From Gigaspora margarita (taxonomy: Eukaryota; Glomeromycota; Glomeromycetes; Diversisporales; Gigasporaceae), in NCBI GenBank assembly GCA_009809945.1, contig WTPW01001141.1, positions 77,754 to 141,753 of the forward strand: a stretch of 64,000 nucleotides of DNA, written 5' to 3'. The notes under the pieces are model-generated. The model had not been told where the DNA came from. It searched no databases and saw nothing but the letters and a program-made list of their open reading frames with translations. Of the stretch, positions 1 through 11,260 are shown piece by piece (position 1 is the stretch's first letter; each line of letters starts with the position of its first letter). The position numbers and the translations under genes were made by a program.

Positions 1-96
1 TTTAATAGCTAGTCTAAATTCACTAATATATTATATAAAAATGCAATATTGCATAATGCATCATACTGCATAATGTTGCATTATGCAATGCAGAAC

Positions 97-904
97 CAAA
101 AAAACCTGTATTCGCACATCTATACCTGCAACCTAACTATGGGAATTGCCTATTTAAACCCTCTGATCTTCTGCTCTTTGACCAAACTCAATTGATTCAC
201 CAGTTTTACTTGGATCATTTCTATATCCCTTAGGACTAGTTTATCCTCACAGAAAATTTGGTAGGGCATTTTCTGTTCCACACATGTATTACCTACACTT
301 CAGTAATTGTTGCTATGGCTGAAACCAATACTTGCAAGACAAGGTTATCCCTGTCCTCTTACCAATATCTACTTTTTGCCCTTGTAAGATTCACTTCCAA
401 TCCTAGCACCCACCTTCACCATCCTACTACTGTAGTCCTTATACTGACTTCCCAAACTTCCAAACCAGTTAGCCCAAAAGGGTAAATTTACCTAGCATTA
501 GGTGCTACTATGGTTCTTTTTTCCCTTGGTACCTACTTCTATAACATAGGTTCTTTTCCACTGGTGCAACTCTGGTGGCCAGGTTGGTGGACCCCCATCC
601 CTGAGGGTCTTACTTTGTCTAATCTTGTGGCTCCAGTTTTCGATGCTCCAGTTTTGGTAGCACTATTGAAGGTCTTTGCTGTTTTCTTACTTAGGGCTTG
701 CCAAATGGGTTTCTATTTCTTTGGTTCCTTGGATTTGTTTGTATAATAGTATACAAATATACCCAAAAGCTTCCATTCTAGATAGTAATCAAGGATTACA
801 GATAATATATCCAATTGATCGATAAAACAATAGTTACTGTATCACAGATCCATTTTTCAAAGCATCACCAGTAGGATTTGAACCCTAGACCTGCCACTTG
901 GGGG
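97..904 (-). mobile_element. tRNA-headed retroposon, copy A (body and box B)
   Basis: Read on the minus strand, this stretch is a clear relative of the element at 41883-43014. Shared blocks include the segment around 540-600 (matching 42320-42390), the block reading TTTTCTGTGAGGAT on the minus strand and the block AGGGTTTAAATAGGCAAT on the minus strand (plus 150-170). A box B-like RNA polymerase III signal, GGTTCAAATCC, lies on the minus strand at 874-884. The 5' part of the head has been cut off by the insertion at 905-2730 and continues at 2731-2778. The 3' end near 97-107 is shorter than in copy B. Two short open frames on the plus strand (258-485 and 510-746) lie inside it and look non-coding. 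Confidence 0.7.
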
Positions 905-2730
905 TAGTGTTCCTACGGGCTAAACTCGAACCAGACTTTAGTCAAGTTTGGGTCTGGTTTGATTTTTGGACCAGACTCAAACTTTTATATTCAGACTTTT
1001 TATTCAAGTCTGAGTTTGGTCCAGGTCTGGTCCAAAGTTTGTCAGACTAGTCTGAGTCCGAACATACTTATATGTATTTTTTAGTGCTAAACAAGTTTAC
1101 TTAGTGCAAGAAGTTAGAATTAATTAGTAGAATTTTATGAATCATAAGATTTTATATAATTTTATTAATAAAATTTTATAAAATTTTATAATACACAAAT
1201 TTTTATTAATAATTCTAACTTTATGCACTAAGTAAACTTGTTCAGCACCTAAAAATACATCAGATCAACAGAGTTATTTTTATTTTGCTTGAAATTTAGA
1301 GAATAGATGCATAATATTGGATTTTTGATCAAAAAAGTCAAATTTAAGCAACTTTTCTCCAAATTGCAAGTATAATAAAAACAATTCTACTGATTTGATG
1401 TATTTTTAGTTCTGAAAAAGTTTACTTAGTTCATGAAGTTAGAGTTACTTAGTAAAATTTTGTAATTCATAAGATTTTATTAAATTTATTAATAAAATTC
1501 TATAAAATCCTATGATTCACAAAACTTTACTAATTAATTCTAATTTAATGCACTATTTAAACTTGTACAGAACCTATACATACATCAAACCAGCAGTATT
1601 ATTTTTATTTGACTTGTAATTTGGAGAATAGATACATAATTTTGGACTTTTGATCAAAAAAGTCAAAATTAAGCATTCTTTCTTCAAATAATAAGTAAAA
1701 TAAAAACAACACTGCCAATTTAATGTATTTGTAGGTGCTAAAAAAGTTTACTTAGTGCATGTAGTTAGAATTAATTAGTAAAATTTTGTGAATTATAAAG
1801 ATTTTATAGAATTTTATTAATAAAATTCTATAAAATCTTACAAATCACAATATTTTACCAATTAATTCTAACTACATGCACTAAGTAAACTTGTTCAACA
1901 ACTAAAAATACATTAAAACGGCAGTGTTGCTTTTCTTTTACTTGTAACTTGGAGAAAAGTTGCTTAAATTTGACTTTTTGATCAAAAATCCAAAATTATG
2001 CATCTATTCTCCAAACTACAAGTAAAATAAAAATAATACTGCCAGTTTGATGTATGTATAGGTTTTGTACAAGTTTAATTAGTGCATTAAATTAGAATTA
2101 ATTAGTAAAGTTTTGTGAATCATAGGATTTTATAGAATTTTATTAATAAAATTCTATAATATCTTATGAATCACAAAATTTTACTAATTAACTCTAACTT
2201 CATGAACTAAGTAAACTTTTCAGAACCTAAAAATACATTAAATTAGCAGAATTGTTTTCATTATACTTAAAATTTGAAGAAAAGTTGCTTAAATTTGACT
2301 TTTTTGATCAAAAATTCAATATTATGCATCTATTCTCTAAATTTCAAGCAAAATAAAAATAACTCTGCCAATTTGATGTATTTTTAGGCGCTGAACAAGT
2401 TTACTTAGTGCATAAAGTTAGAATTAATTAATAAAAATTTGTGTTTTATAAAATTTTATAAAATTTTATTAATAAAATTACATAAAATCTTATGTTTCAT
2501 AAAATTCTACTAATTAATTCTAACTTCTTGCACTAAGTAAACTTGTTTAGCACTAAAAATACATATAAGTATGTTCAGACTCGGACTAGTTTGACAAACT
2601 TCGGACCAGACCTGGACTGGATCTAGAATTGAGTCTGAGTCTAGTTTGAAGTCTAAAATTAGTAAAATTTGGAGTCTAAGTCCAGTCCGATCCTAAACTG
2701 GGCCTAACCAAACTGGACCTAGGAACATTA
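905..2730. mobile_element. hAT-like element made of five palindromic modules
   Basis: The ends are inverted copies: TAGTGTTCCTA at 905 and, on the minus strand, TAATGTTCCTA ending at 2730. The flanking 8-mers CTTGGGGG (897-904) and CTTGGAAG (2731-2738) agree at 6 of 8 positions, as expected for an old hAT target duplication. Subterminal arms (about 930-1075 and 2560-2720) are rich in GGACCAGAC-type runs and are inverted copies of each other. Between them lie five A modules (about 1085-1240, 1400-1575, 1735-1900, 2050-2225, 2390-2550). Each is self-complementary and bounded by inverted copies of a motif like AAGTAAACTTGTTC. They alternate with four shorter B modules that are also nearly self-complementary. 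There is no coding capacity. The hAT assignment rests only on the termini and duplication length. Confidence 0.7.
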
Positions 2731-2778
2731 CTTGGAAGTGACAACTAAACAACTTCTCTAAGTCGCTACACCCTAATC
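2731..2778 (-). repeat. Severed 5' head of retroposon copy A
   Basis: On the minus strand this reads GTGTAGCGACTTAGAG and then TTGTCACTTCCAAG. Joined across the insertion to 897 and below, it gives a tRNA-like head whose order matches copy B (GTGTAGCTGGCTTG, TTGTCACCTCTAAG, then box B). Confidence 0.55.
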
Positions 2779-2779
2779 T

Positions 2780-3778
2780 ATATAAAAATTACTATATTAA
2801 ACTTATATATAAATTTTATATAATTTTTAAATAAAGTTGTAGATCTATGTAGAATTTATAATAAATTGTATTTTATAATAATATATTTTTTCTTTTCTGA
2901 TTTTTTTCATTGGTCTTATCTTGTTTGTCTTAGTCTGGTTTTGCTTTATTGAGTTTTGGGTCTGGAACTTGAACTGGATCTATATAACTTTTTGTTTCTT
3001 TCTCTGTACTTGGGTCTTGTCTTGTGGTCCATTTCAGTGTAGGTTAAGTAATTTTTTGTTGTCTTTTGTTAGTTCTTTTTAACTAAGTTTAGAGTTATTG
3101 TTAGTAACTTTTGTGGATTCGAGATACTATAGTAATAAATTGCTAGGGTTGGTATAGGCATGGTTTCTATTTATAGTTGTCCTGTATCTTGGAACATATT
3201 GGAGTGTTATACTAAAAAAAATTCTTGTATTATTAGTTTCTTTCTTATAGGTTGAACCTTGTCCTTTGAATAGTTTTACATTGTTAAAAAACTATATAGT
3301 TTCCTGTAATTGGATGTTAAAAAAACATTAGAAAGAAATTCTTTGGGTCTTTGATATGTTTGGATTATAGTTAGTGTTAGAATAAAATTAATTAGTAGCT
3401 AGATTGTTTTTTTTTAGTTTACAATTATTACTGATTTTTTTTTCTTCTTTTTTTTATATATATATCATCATATAAAATTATTAGTATGGTCAAAATCATT
3501 AATATGAATGAAATAATCAATACAAATGAATGATTACTTTGTAATCTGTTGGTTTTAGAATTAGACTTCCAAGATAAGTATAGGTTCTTGTTTTCTCTTA
3601 TTTCTATTTGATCTTTAACTAATCCTCTTATCTAATAGGGTGATATTGCAAAATTAACTTAATCTTGAACAGATTGTATACTACATTTTCTTGGACATGT
3701 TATAGGATACTAGGTGAATTTCAATATCAAAAGAGATGGTTGTCAACTTGGAATCCTCTGGATAAGTAACCAATATTA
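2780..3778. other. AT-rich noncoding stretch
   Basis: T-rich sequence with short homopolymers and a TATATATATA run near 3460. I see no reading frame, RNA gene or terminal-repeat structure in it. Confidence 0.5.
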
Positions 3779-3951
3779 GGATCCTGAAATATACATAGAT
3801 AGATCAGAAATTAGTTTGATTATTTTAGGGTTTTTTGCAAATCTTTTCTATTTTTAGTAATTTTTTGCTTATTTTTAAGGTTTTTTGCAGATTTTTCTAT
3901 TTTAGTAATTTTATAATTAACCTGACCTATCTATATATATTTCAGGGTTCT
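3779..3951. mobile_element. Mutator-like MITE, GGATCCTGAAATATAC family
   Basis: Terminal inverted repeats of about 28 bp: GGATCCTGAAATATACAT on the left, and GAACCCTGAAATATATAT read on the minus strand at the right. The flanking 9-mers CCAATATTA and CCTATATTC match at 7 of 9 positions. The same family occurs at 32358-32536 and, split by another insertion, at 43404-44284, where the duplications are intact at 9-10 bp. That length supports a Mutator-type assignment. Confidence 0.7.
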
Positions 3952-4284
3952 CCTATATTCCTATCTTCATATAACTAAATGGTTCAAGTGTATAAATTTG
4001 GAGATTATATTAAGATAAAGTATAGAATCAGGTAATAGAAACAGATTTTTAGATAGATGCAGGTTTTAGAATTGTATAAAAATAGGTTTAAGGGTTTTGA
4101 TAATTAGTATTAAGAGTTTTAGAGTTAGAGTTAAATAAGTATCTAGAATTGGATTTAGAAAGAGAGATCAAATAATTAAGGATGGAAGGAGGGTATTAAG
4201 TTAATAGATCAATAATCAGTTAGATTGGAATTATAAATAGAATAGGGTTTAAAATATATTAAATTAAAATTAATATAAATAAAC

Positions 4285-4606
4285 AATATATATATATCAC
4301 ATCTATAGTGTTCAATATCAGTAAATACAAATTATAATATGCAAAAATTTTTTATTATTAGGGTTAGAATTAAAGTTTGCATTAAAGTTTTGGGTTAGGA
4401 GTTTGTTAATACCAAAATTTTGTAAGAAATTTTTTTTGTTAGAATGCGAAGATAGGGTTTTTTAGAATTTTTTGATATAGATGATTTTTAAAAAATCTCT
4501 ATTTTTTCAAAAAATTCAGATTACATCTGATCTTCACATTAACAAATTCATGATTTTTGATTGATCAAACACATGTGGTATTGAACACTAGTAGTGTGCT
4601 TTATCA
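4285..4606. mobile_element. MITE related to 6696-7042 (inverted copy)
   Basis: The ends carry inverted copies of a sequence like CTAGTGTTCAATACCA (left about 4300-4325, right about 4570-4600). The interior is the reverse complement of the conserved body seen at 6740-6930 and 49390-49560, including TTTTTTAAAAAATC-like and CAAAAAAAATTCCTT-like blocks and a TTAGGGTTAG run. I found no clean target duplication. Confidence 0.5.
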
Positions 4607-5476
4607 ACATCCTAAATAAATATTTATTAAATAAATGCACTATAAATAAAAGAAATGTTTTGCTAGCATATATATATAGTGTGTACTAAGAACTGGGAAC
4701 TAATAATAATTTTATTGCGTTGCTCAGAACAATTATTGTAATAGTATATATGTTATATGATGCTATGAACTTCCAAACAGACATTTAAGTATTCAATACT
4801 CTTTTTTTTGAAATTTTGAAATATATTTTTTTTTGTAGATATTGAGTTGTAATATTGAAGGTTTAATATGATTGGATTTTAGTAGAGTAGGTGATTGTAA
4901 AGGCAGAGTTTGGTTGGATTTGAAATTGGTGAGTTTGGGGTTATGTGATATTGGAAGAATAGTGGGTTTAGGATTTAAGTAGATTCAGAATAGTGGTGAG
5001 TTTGAAATTTGTACAAGAGTTATTAAGTTGAGGTTTTGGTAAACTCAGAGTTGATGCAGTATGTGATAGTTTTGGAATTTGTGAGTTTGGGTTTAGATAG
5101 ATTTGTAAATTATAGGTAGGATTTGGGGATGGGTTTGTGAAGAAGTAGGTTTTGTAGTTTGCAATTGAAGTAGAATTGGATTGGGTAAAATATATTAGAT
5201 TAAATTAATAAATAAAGTTAAAATTAAATAAATAAAGAAATTGGTTTACTATAATATGTATTAAATTATTTAAGCATTTTTTGGCTCAATTTAGTTAGAA
5301 TTGGCTTCTTTTTTAACAAACATAATATAATATTCTAAGCCTTTGCCTCAACTCAACAAGAGTTGGATCCAAAAATAATATTATTTTCAAAAATTCTGTA
5401 TCTAAAGTAAACTACTAAGTCTCTAGAAGTTAAAATATAAAGTCTATTATTATTCTAATTTAGAATAATTTCAAAA
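4607..5476. other. Noncoding stretch, part G/T-biased
   Basis: About 4850-5170 is strongly G/T-rich on the plus strand (many GTTTGG and TTTGGG words) with stops in all frames. The rest is AT-rich. No gene or repeat structure is supported. Confidence 0.45.
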
Positions 5477-5626
5477 GGGGAGTGATAAAAATCAGTTGAT
5501 TTTTTAGGGGGAGGAGAGTAAAAAATGTTGAAATTATATATAGGAACCTGACCAAATTTATATTAAAGAGAGGGGTAGGGGGTAGGCCTCTAATAAAAAA
5601 TAATCAGGTGATTAATGACACAGCCC
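5477..5626. mobile_element. Harbinger/Tourist-like MITE, copy 1
   Basis: A ~150-bp element starting GGGGAGTGATAAAAATCAG and ending AATGACACAGCCC. The ends are imperfect inverted repeats (GGGNNNTGNCANNAATCA pattern). The flanks are AAA on both sides. See copies at 8976-9125, 50931-51081 and 56200-56336. Confidence 0.7.
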
Positions 5627-6695
5627 AAACTAGTTATCCAAAAAAAAAGCCCAAGTAATAATTTCAAGAGAGTAAGAAAAGAATTAATTTGCTTAAACAA
5701 GAAGTTTAGCAATTAAGCTGCAAAGTTCAATTATAAGTGTTCATGTTTCAAGTAAAAATAATTGTAGTTTTCTGTTAAAAGGCAAAAAATAAACTTCACT
5801 ATTCTATTCCATTGTTGGTAAAGTTACAGTTTCTTTTGTTATTGTTGATTTTGTTTTGAGAATCTTTTATATTGCCTCTTTTTTCAAAAATAGTATCCTT
5901 TTGTTATTCTACTTCTAAAGAAGAATACCATGTTAACAAATAATTTCTAACTGTTTTTAATAATTTCTAATTATTTTTAATATTTCTACTAGAAAGTACT
6001 AAAATGTTACAAGTAACTATAGCTCTCAATATAGTACTTGCAACACAATACAAGGTAACAGGAATCTTATAAGGGTCAGAGAAGATATGAAATAGTGTGC
6101 AAGTGGAATGTTACTTCACTAAGGCAGTTTAGCAAGAGAATATTTATTTGGCAAAGATATATTTTTATTAACATAGATAGCTATTCCTAACATTAGAGAG
6201 GAAAAGTGTGAAAACTGAGTCTAATAGATAGAAGAGTAAGAAGCTAGGGCTTATATATCTTTTAAAAAAGTACAAAAGTATAGAGTATAAAAGTATAAAA
6301 GTATAAAAGTATAAAAGCATAAAAGTATAAAAGTATAAAAGTATAAAAAGTATATGTTATACAAGTGTTAATCTACTATTATCCAATTAACTATTAATCC
6401 ATTTTTAATAAACTATAGCCCATTTTAATTGTAGAAACCTATAGAATGACAATAAAATTAGAGCTTTATCATATAATACTGGATATTCTTTGAACTAGTC
6501 TAAATTATTGGAAGTATCTCTTGCTTGTTTTGGCTCTTGTGTTTCTTTTTTGGCCTAGTTAGAGTCTTTAATTTTTTGAAGAAAAGAATAGTACAGTAGT
6601 GTACTATATCATTATAGACACTTTTGAAAAATTTATATTGAGCTAAATAAACAAGTTATAAAGCTAAAAAGTGCACAAAATATTATTTAAATTTA
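5627..6695. other. AT-rich noncoding stretch with one microsatellite
   Basis: No reading frame or RNA gene is visible. An 8-bp microsatellite, GTATAAAA, is repeated about ten times at 6278-6355 with few changes. Confidence 0.5.
6278..6355. repeat. Microsatellite (GTATAAAA)n
   Basis: About ten consecutive copies of the 8-mer GTATAAAA, with single substitutions such as GCATAAAA. Confidence 0.85.
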
Positions 6696-7042
6696 GAGAG
6701 TTATCATTTATCGCCAGTGCGATGCATCGCCACCCACTGATCGACCAATCAGGATGCAGGATCAGGTGTAACGTGAAAATGAAGCGAAACAACAATTTTT
6801 TAAAAAATCGCTTCTAACTTTAAATTTAGACTATGAAACTACAATTTTTTTTAACAAAAAAAAATTCCTTGTAAAATTTTGGGTTAGGAGGTCATCTAAC
6901 TATTACTCTTAACCAAACCCTAACCCTATCTTAACCTGGCCGCTATTTGTTTTGCTTTGATTAATGTAAAATCAAAACAAACAAAATGATTGGTTGATCA
7001 GGGGGTAGCGATACATCGCACTAGCGATGAAAGATAATTGTT
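6696..7042. mobile_element. Mutator-like MITE with 9-bp target duplication
   Basis: Exact 9-bp duplications TTAAATTTA flank it (6687-6695 and 7043-7051). The inverted termini include TCGCCAGTGCGATGCATCGC on the left and, read on the minus strand, TCGCTAGTGCGATGTATCGC on the right. They are followed by CTGATCGACCAATCA on the left and CTGATCAACCAATCA on the right. The interior (GATCAGGTGTAA, then an A/T hairpin around TTTTTTAAAAAATCGC, then AAAAAAAATTCCTTG, then CCCTAACCCTA) is shared with 49335-49672, 31823-32130 and, inverted, 4285-4606. The length of the duplication and the long terminal repeats fit the Mutator superfamily. Confidence 0.8.
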
Positions 7043-7051
7043 TTAAATTTA

Positions 7052-7935
7052 TAGCTTTTAGATAAAAAAAAGTTTGCAAAATTCTATACAGTAATTTTTA
7101 AGTTAATCAAGATTACACAGATTTGTATAATGTTATACTTGTATGAAATTAGTAATTTTTAAAAAATTAGTTAGTATAATTGCTATATATAAAAAAAATT
7201 TTTTATTAAGTAAACTAAATATAATTATTAATTAAAATTTGTTCAGCATAATAAATTATATAGAATTATAAGTTTTTAAAAAATTTTAAACTAAATATTA
7301 TTATTAAATATAAAAGTTAACTATTAAAATTAAAATTAAAAAATTTTTAAAATTTTCAAATATAATATTTATGAAAATTACTATTTGTATATAGTGTGTT
7401 TAAACACAGTTATTTGTATAACTTATAAATTGAACAATTTCTAATAAAAACAAAAATTAAAATTTAATTAATATTAGGCTTAAAGTAAATGCCTAAGATG
7501 GGTTAGGGCATAGTTTATACTAAAATTTTGCAAGGAATTTTTTTTCTTAGTTTTTAAAATATAGTTTCATAAGCAAAATTTAAAGATAGAATTAAATTTT
7601 AATATTTTGCTTTGTTTTTGTTGTACAAAATTGATCTGCAGCTTGCATTTTCTATTATAATTTGTATAACTGCAAATAAATGCACTGTGTACAAATAGAA
7701 ATGCTTAATATTTATTACTAAATTTAGTAATTTTATGAATATTTTTTTAAAAAATTTAAAATTTTTAGAATATGTGTAATTTGTTATACTGAACAAATTT
7801 TACTTAGTAATTAAGTTAAGTTTAATTAATAAAAAATTAACTTTACATATAGGGTGCTAACAGATATTATGTAATATCTTTTTATTAAAGGAGTACCCCC
7901 TCTTCTACACATAAGACGATTCTAATTGGTCGATT
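7052..7935. other. AT-rich noncoding stretch
   Basis: Mostly A/T runs. A fragment of the 6696-7042 MITE interior is recognisable at 7495-7560 (GGGTTAGG... AAGGAATTTTTTTT). Around 7875 a TATTAAAGGAGTA sequence resembles the candidate Helitron 5' end at 17398 but is too short to call. Confidence 0.4.
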
Positions 7936-7939
7936 TTAA

Positions 7940-9340
7940 AAAAAATTTCATCAAAATTTTACTAATAGATTATAATTTTGTGCTCTAAAAAAACTTATTT
8001 AAAATATAATTATATACTTAATTAATGTATTTTGCATACTAAAAAAGTTTATTTAGTGCCCAAAATCATATTTTATTAGTAAAAATTTTGTATAATACAG
8101 AATTATTTATATTTATTAATAAAATATAGAAAATTCTGCATTATACAAAATTTTACTAATAATAATAAATTTGAGCTCTAAGTAAACTTGCTCATCACTA
8201 AAAATACATTATTTTGGTATATATTCTTTTAATTTTTTAAATAAAAATAAGCAAAAATGCATTTTTTATAAAAATTTACTAATTTTACTTATCTTTATTT
8301 CAAAAATTAAAAATATTAAATAATTATATACCAAAATAATGTATAATTTAGTGCTAAACAAAATTAATTAGGGCCCTAAGTTATAATTTATTAGTAAAAT
8401 TTTGTATAATGCTGAGTTTTCTATATTTTTATTAATAAAAATATAAAAAATTCTGTATTATGCAAAATTTTACTAAATAATTATAACCTTGAGCCAAGTA
8501 AACTTGTTCAACACTAAAATTTACATTTTGGCAGCATATAATTATTTATTTTTTTTAATATTTGAAATAAAGATAAGTAAAATTGGTAAATTTTCATCAA
8601 AATGTAATATTGCTCATCTTTATTTAAAAATTTTTAAAATTAAACAAATATATACTAATATAGTGTATCTTTTTGTGCTAAACAAATTTATTTATAGCTC
8701 AAAATTATAATTTATTAGTAGAATTTTGCATAATTCAGAATTTTCTATTTTTTTATTAATAAAAATATAGAAAATTCCATGTAATGCAAAATTGTACTAA
8801 TTAATTATAACTTTAAGCTCTAAGTAAACATGTTCAACATCAAAAAATATACTATTTTGGCATATATTTTTTTGATTTTTTTAAATTTTTAAATAAAGGT
8901 GAGCAATATTACTTTTTGATAAAAATTTACTAATTTTACTCATCTTTATTTCAAAAATTAAAAAAAATTAAATAAGGGGAGTGACAAAAATCAGGTGATT
9001 TTCTAGGGGGGGAGGGGGTCAAAAACGGTGAAATTATATATAGGAACCTGACTATATCTATATTAAAAAATAGGGAGGGGGTAGGCCTCTGATAAAAAAT
9101 AATCAGGTGATTAATGACACGGCCCTAATTATATACTATTAGAATATAGTTTTTAGTGCTAAACAAGATTACTTAGAGCTCCAAGTTATAATTCATCAGT
9201 AAAATTTTGCATGATACAGAATTTTCTATATTTTTATTAATAAAAATATAAAAAATTTAGCATCATGCAAAATTTTACTAATGAATTATAACTTTGACTC
9301 TAAGTAAACTTGTTCAGTACTCAAAAATATACTATTAAAG
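7940..9340. repeat. Second palindromic module array
   Basis: Four self-complementary A-type modules (about 8035-8190, 8345-8505, 8665-8835, 9150-9310) alternate with B modules at a spacing near 310 bp. Each A module is bounded by inverted copies of AAGTAAACTTGTTC (clear at 8176, 8491, 8818 and 9299; degraded on the partner sides) around a hairpin whose stem is based on AAAATTTTGTATAATNCAGAATT. The last B module is interrupted by the MITE at 8976-9125. The modules are distant relatives of those in 905-2730. The plus-strand open frame at 8489-8710 lies across one module and is not a gene. Confidence 0.7.
8976..9125. mobile_element. Harbinger/Tourist-like MITE, copy 2, with empty site
   Basis: It starts GGGGAGTGACAAAAATCAGG and ends GACACGGCCC, flanked by TAA on both sides (8973-8975, 9126-9128). 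The uninterrupted sister module near 8318-8332 reads AAATAATTATATAC where this copy reads AAATAA, element, TAATTATATAC. This directly proves a 3-bp TAA duplication, the TWA type known for PIF/Harbinger elements. Confidence 0.85.
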
Positions 9341-10343
9341 TATATATATTAAAGTATATATTTGTATTTTATATAAATTTAATTTTTTTTATTACTTTGA
9401 CAGTCTTGTCGGTGCTACATTAATAAGTTTACATACTAATCTATGATTTGTATATAATAAACCCTCCAATTGCAAGCCCGGCATCATCTGGTATCCTAAG
9501 ATGCCCAAATGCGATCTGTTGCACTAGTTTTTAACAGAAAACCAGAAATTACGGTCAGCTCTATCAAAAACTGATCCAATATGGCTTCATGCCATTATAT
9601 ATAAAATTGTCTACCATTTCTTCATACACCTTTTCTATTTTCAAATTTTTATCTACTTTCGGTTGTGGATCCCCACTAAAGTTAAAAACCTTTGTATTAA
9701 TGGAAGGGCCTGGGTCCTCTTCTTTCTCTTTGTTAACTGAAAGAGTTAAGCTTGATCTTGAGTTTTTCTGATTTCGTAATGTCTTTCTTCTCTTCAAATC
9801 TCTTGTAATATCTAACTGAGATTCCTACCTTGCTACTGTATTGCATTAGGTTTGCCACACAAGATCATGAAAACTGTTTTCTACTATTGATTTGTAGCCT
9901 TCTACGAAATCTAAAGTCACTTTTCTTACTCCTATTAATATTCTAAGTCTTTCTAGTACATTTTGCAGAAATAAACCTCTTATTATACTTTTTCTTAGAT
10001 CCTGAACCTCTAAAATACTTTCTCCGAAAATGGCTTTCTTTAAATCCATTGTGTTTAGACCTATGAAAATTTCTTGCAGAATTTTCCTTTGTGCTGTTAG
10101 AAAAGCTGCTTCTATGTTTAACTAGTGTGCTATATAACTATCGCACTCGGTCATATGATCCAGGGTTTCCTCATTTTCTTTATTATATATAATATAGTTG
10201 CTTGAAGGATATAGATCTGCTTTTCTTCGTTTGAGGACTGATAAAGTTGGAACTTCATCAATTAAACACTTAAACCTGAAAGCAGTTCTTCTACTTGTAC
10301 TTGATGATTTGCATCTAATTCTGGTTTTTTCATTTATGTTTTT

Positions 10344-11260
10344 TCAGAATAGAGGCCAAGAGTATTTAATTATGCCTTTAACTGGTTCTACTTGGCTTAT
10401 GACTTTTGAGACCTTAAATTCTGCTCCAACCTTAAACTTGAAGAAACGCTTAATGAACAGATGAAGTGGCATCTCTATACACTTTCCTTTCCATAATGGA
10501 ATGGCATCGAATCTAATGTTGTTTTCCAGCTTTAAGTTTTCTAACTTATCAGACTTTGACCCTTTCTTCGCTAACTTGTCAGCTTCTTCGTTCCATCTGT
10601 CCCTGCTATGACCTTTAACTTTATTGAGTTTCACTTCTAGTCCTTTGGACTTTCTCAAATCTTGAATTTTCGTAATTAAGCTAAAATTCTTGCCTTTGCT
10701 CCACTGGTTAAAAGACTCTAACTGTAGTTCCTTGTCCAGGCTTGCAATTGCCAGCGCACTATCTGTATTAATAACTATATCTACTTCCTTTGGTGCTATC
10801 AATATAGCCAACCAAATTGCTACCAATTCTGGCTTAGTTGACGAAGGCCAACTACTAAATCCTACCTTTCCTTCTACTAATTTAACTTCTTTATGTGAGT
10901 CTAACCATATCCAACTAGCTCCCATAACTTTTGTACTATCCTTTTCGACTAAAGATTCATCTGTGTATACTTGAAAACTATTATTCCCTGTTCCTAACAG
11001 TAGGTAATATTGACTAATAAAACTATTTGTTAAATCGCTCCCTAGATCTTGTGACCAGATTAGATCGATTGCGTGGTCACATATCTCAACTCTGTCTATC
11101 ATGCTATATGACGCTTCCTCTTGGCTATTTGCTTCTTTCCCTGTGTTCGGCTTAATCAATTGATCTAATATAGTTTTGTACTTCATAGAGAATCGTGCCA
11201 CTGTATTAGATATAACGCCAAGCACTTTGCTTTTATGTATAGATAGAAGGTGTTCTATTT
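10344..11260 (-). pseudogene. LINE fragment with RNase H domain
   Basis: This is the longest intact stretch of the LINE reading frame. An apparent Met start lies inside the terminal repeat of the inserted element (11261-11291), so the original frame entered from upstream. RNase H motifs are in the expected order, counting from that false Met: VYTDES (Asp at about 111), TKPELVAIWLAI (Glu at about 155), VINTDSALAI (Asp at about 177) and VKGHSRDRWNEEADKLAKKG (His at about 228, Asp at about 238). All four acidic catalytic residues are present. In such elements RNase H removes the RNA strand of the cDNA hybrid. Downstream, on the same strand to about 10050, the stretch LPTL-like/LKRRKADLYPSS and ETLDHMTECDSY resembles the C-terminal Cys/His region of LINE polyproteins. 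The stop near 10344 and later frame changes show decay. Confidence 0.85.

Noticed and set aside
874..925. A tRNA gene on the minus strand
   Set aside because: Box B is present, but the apparent box A lies inside the inserted element and no cloverleaf forms. It is a retroposon head.
6900..6945. CCCTAACCCTA-like sequence as a telomere tract (also 43250, 49560)
   Set aside because: It is a short, imperfect block that recurs at the same place inside a MITE family and in an inverted repeat, not an array at a chromosome end.
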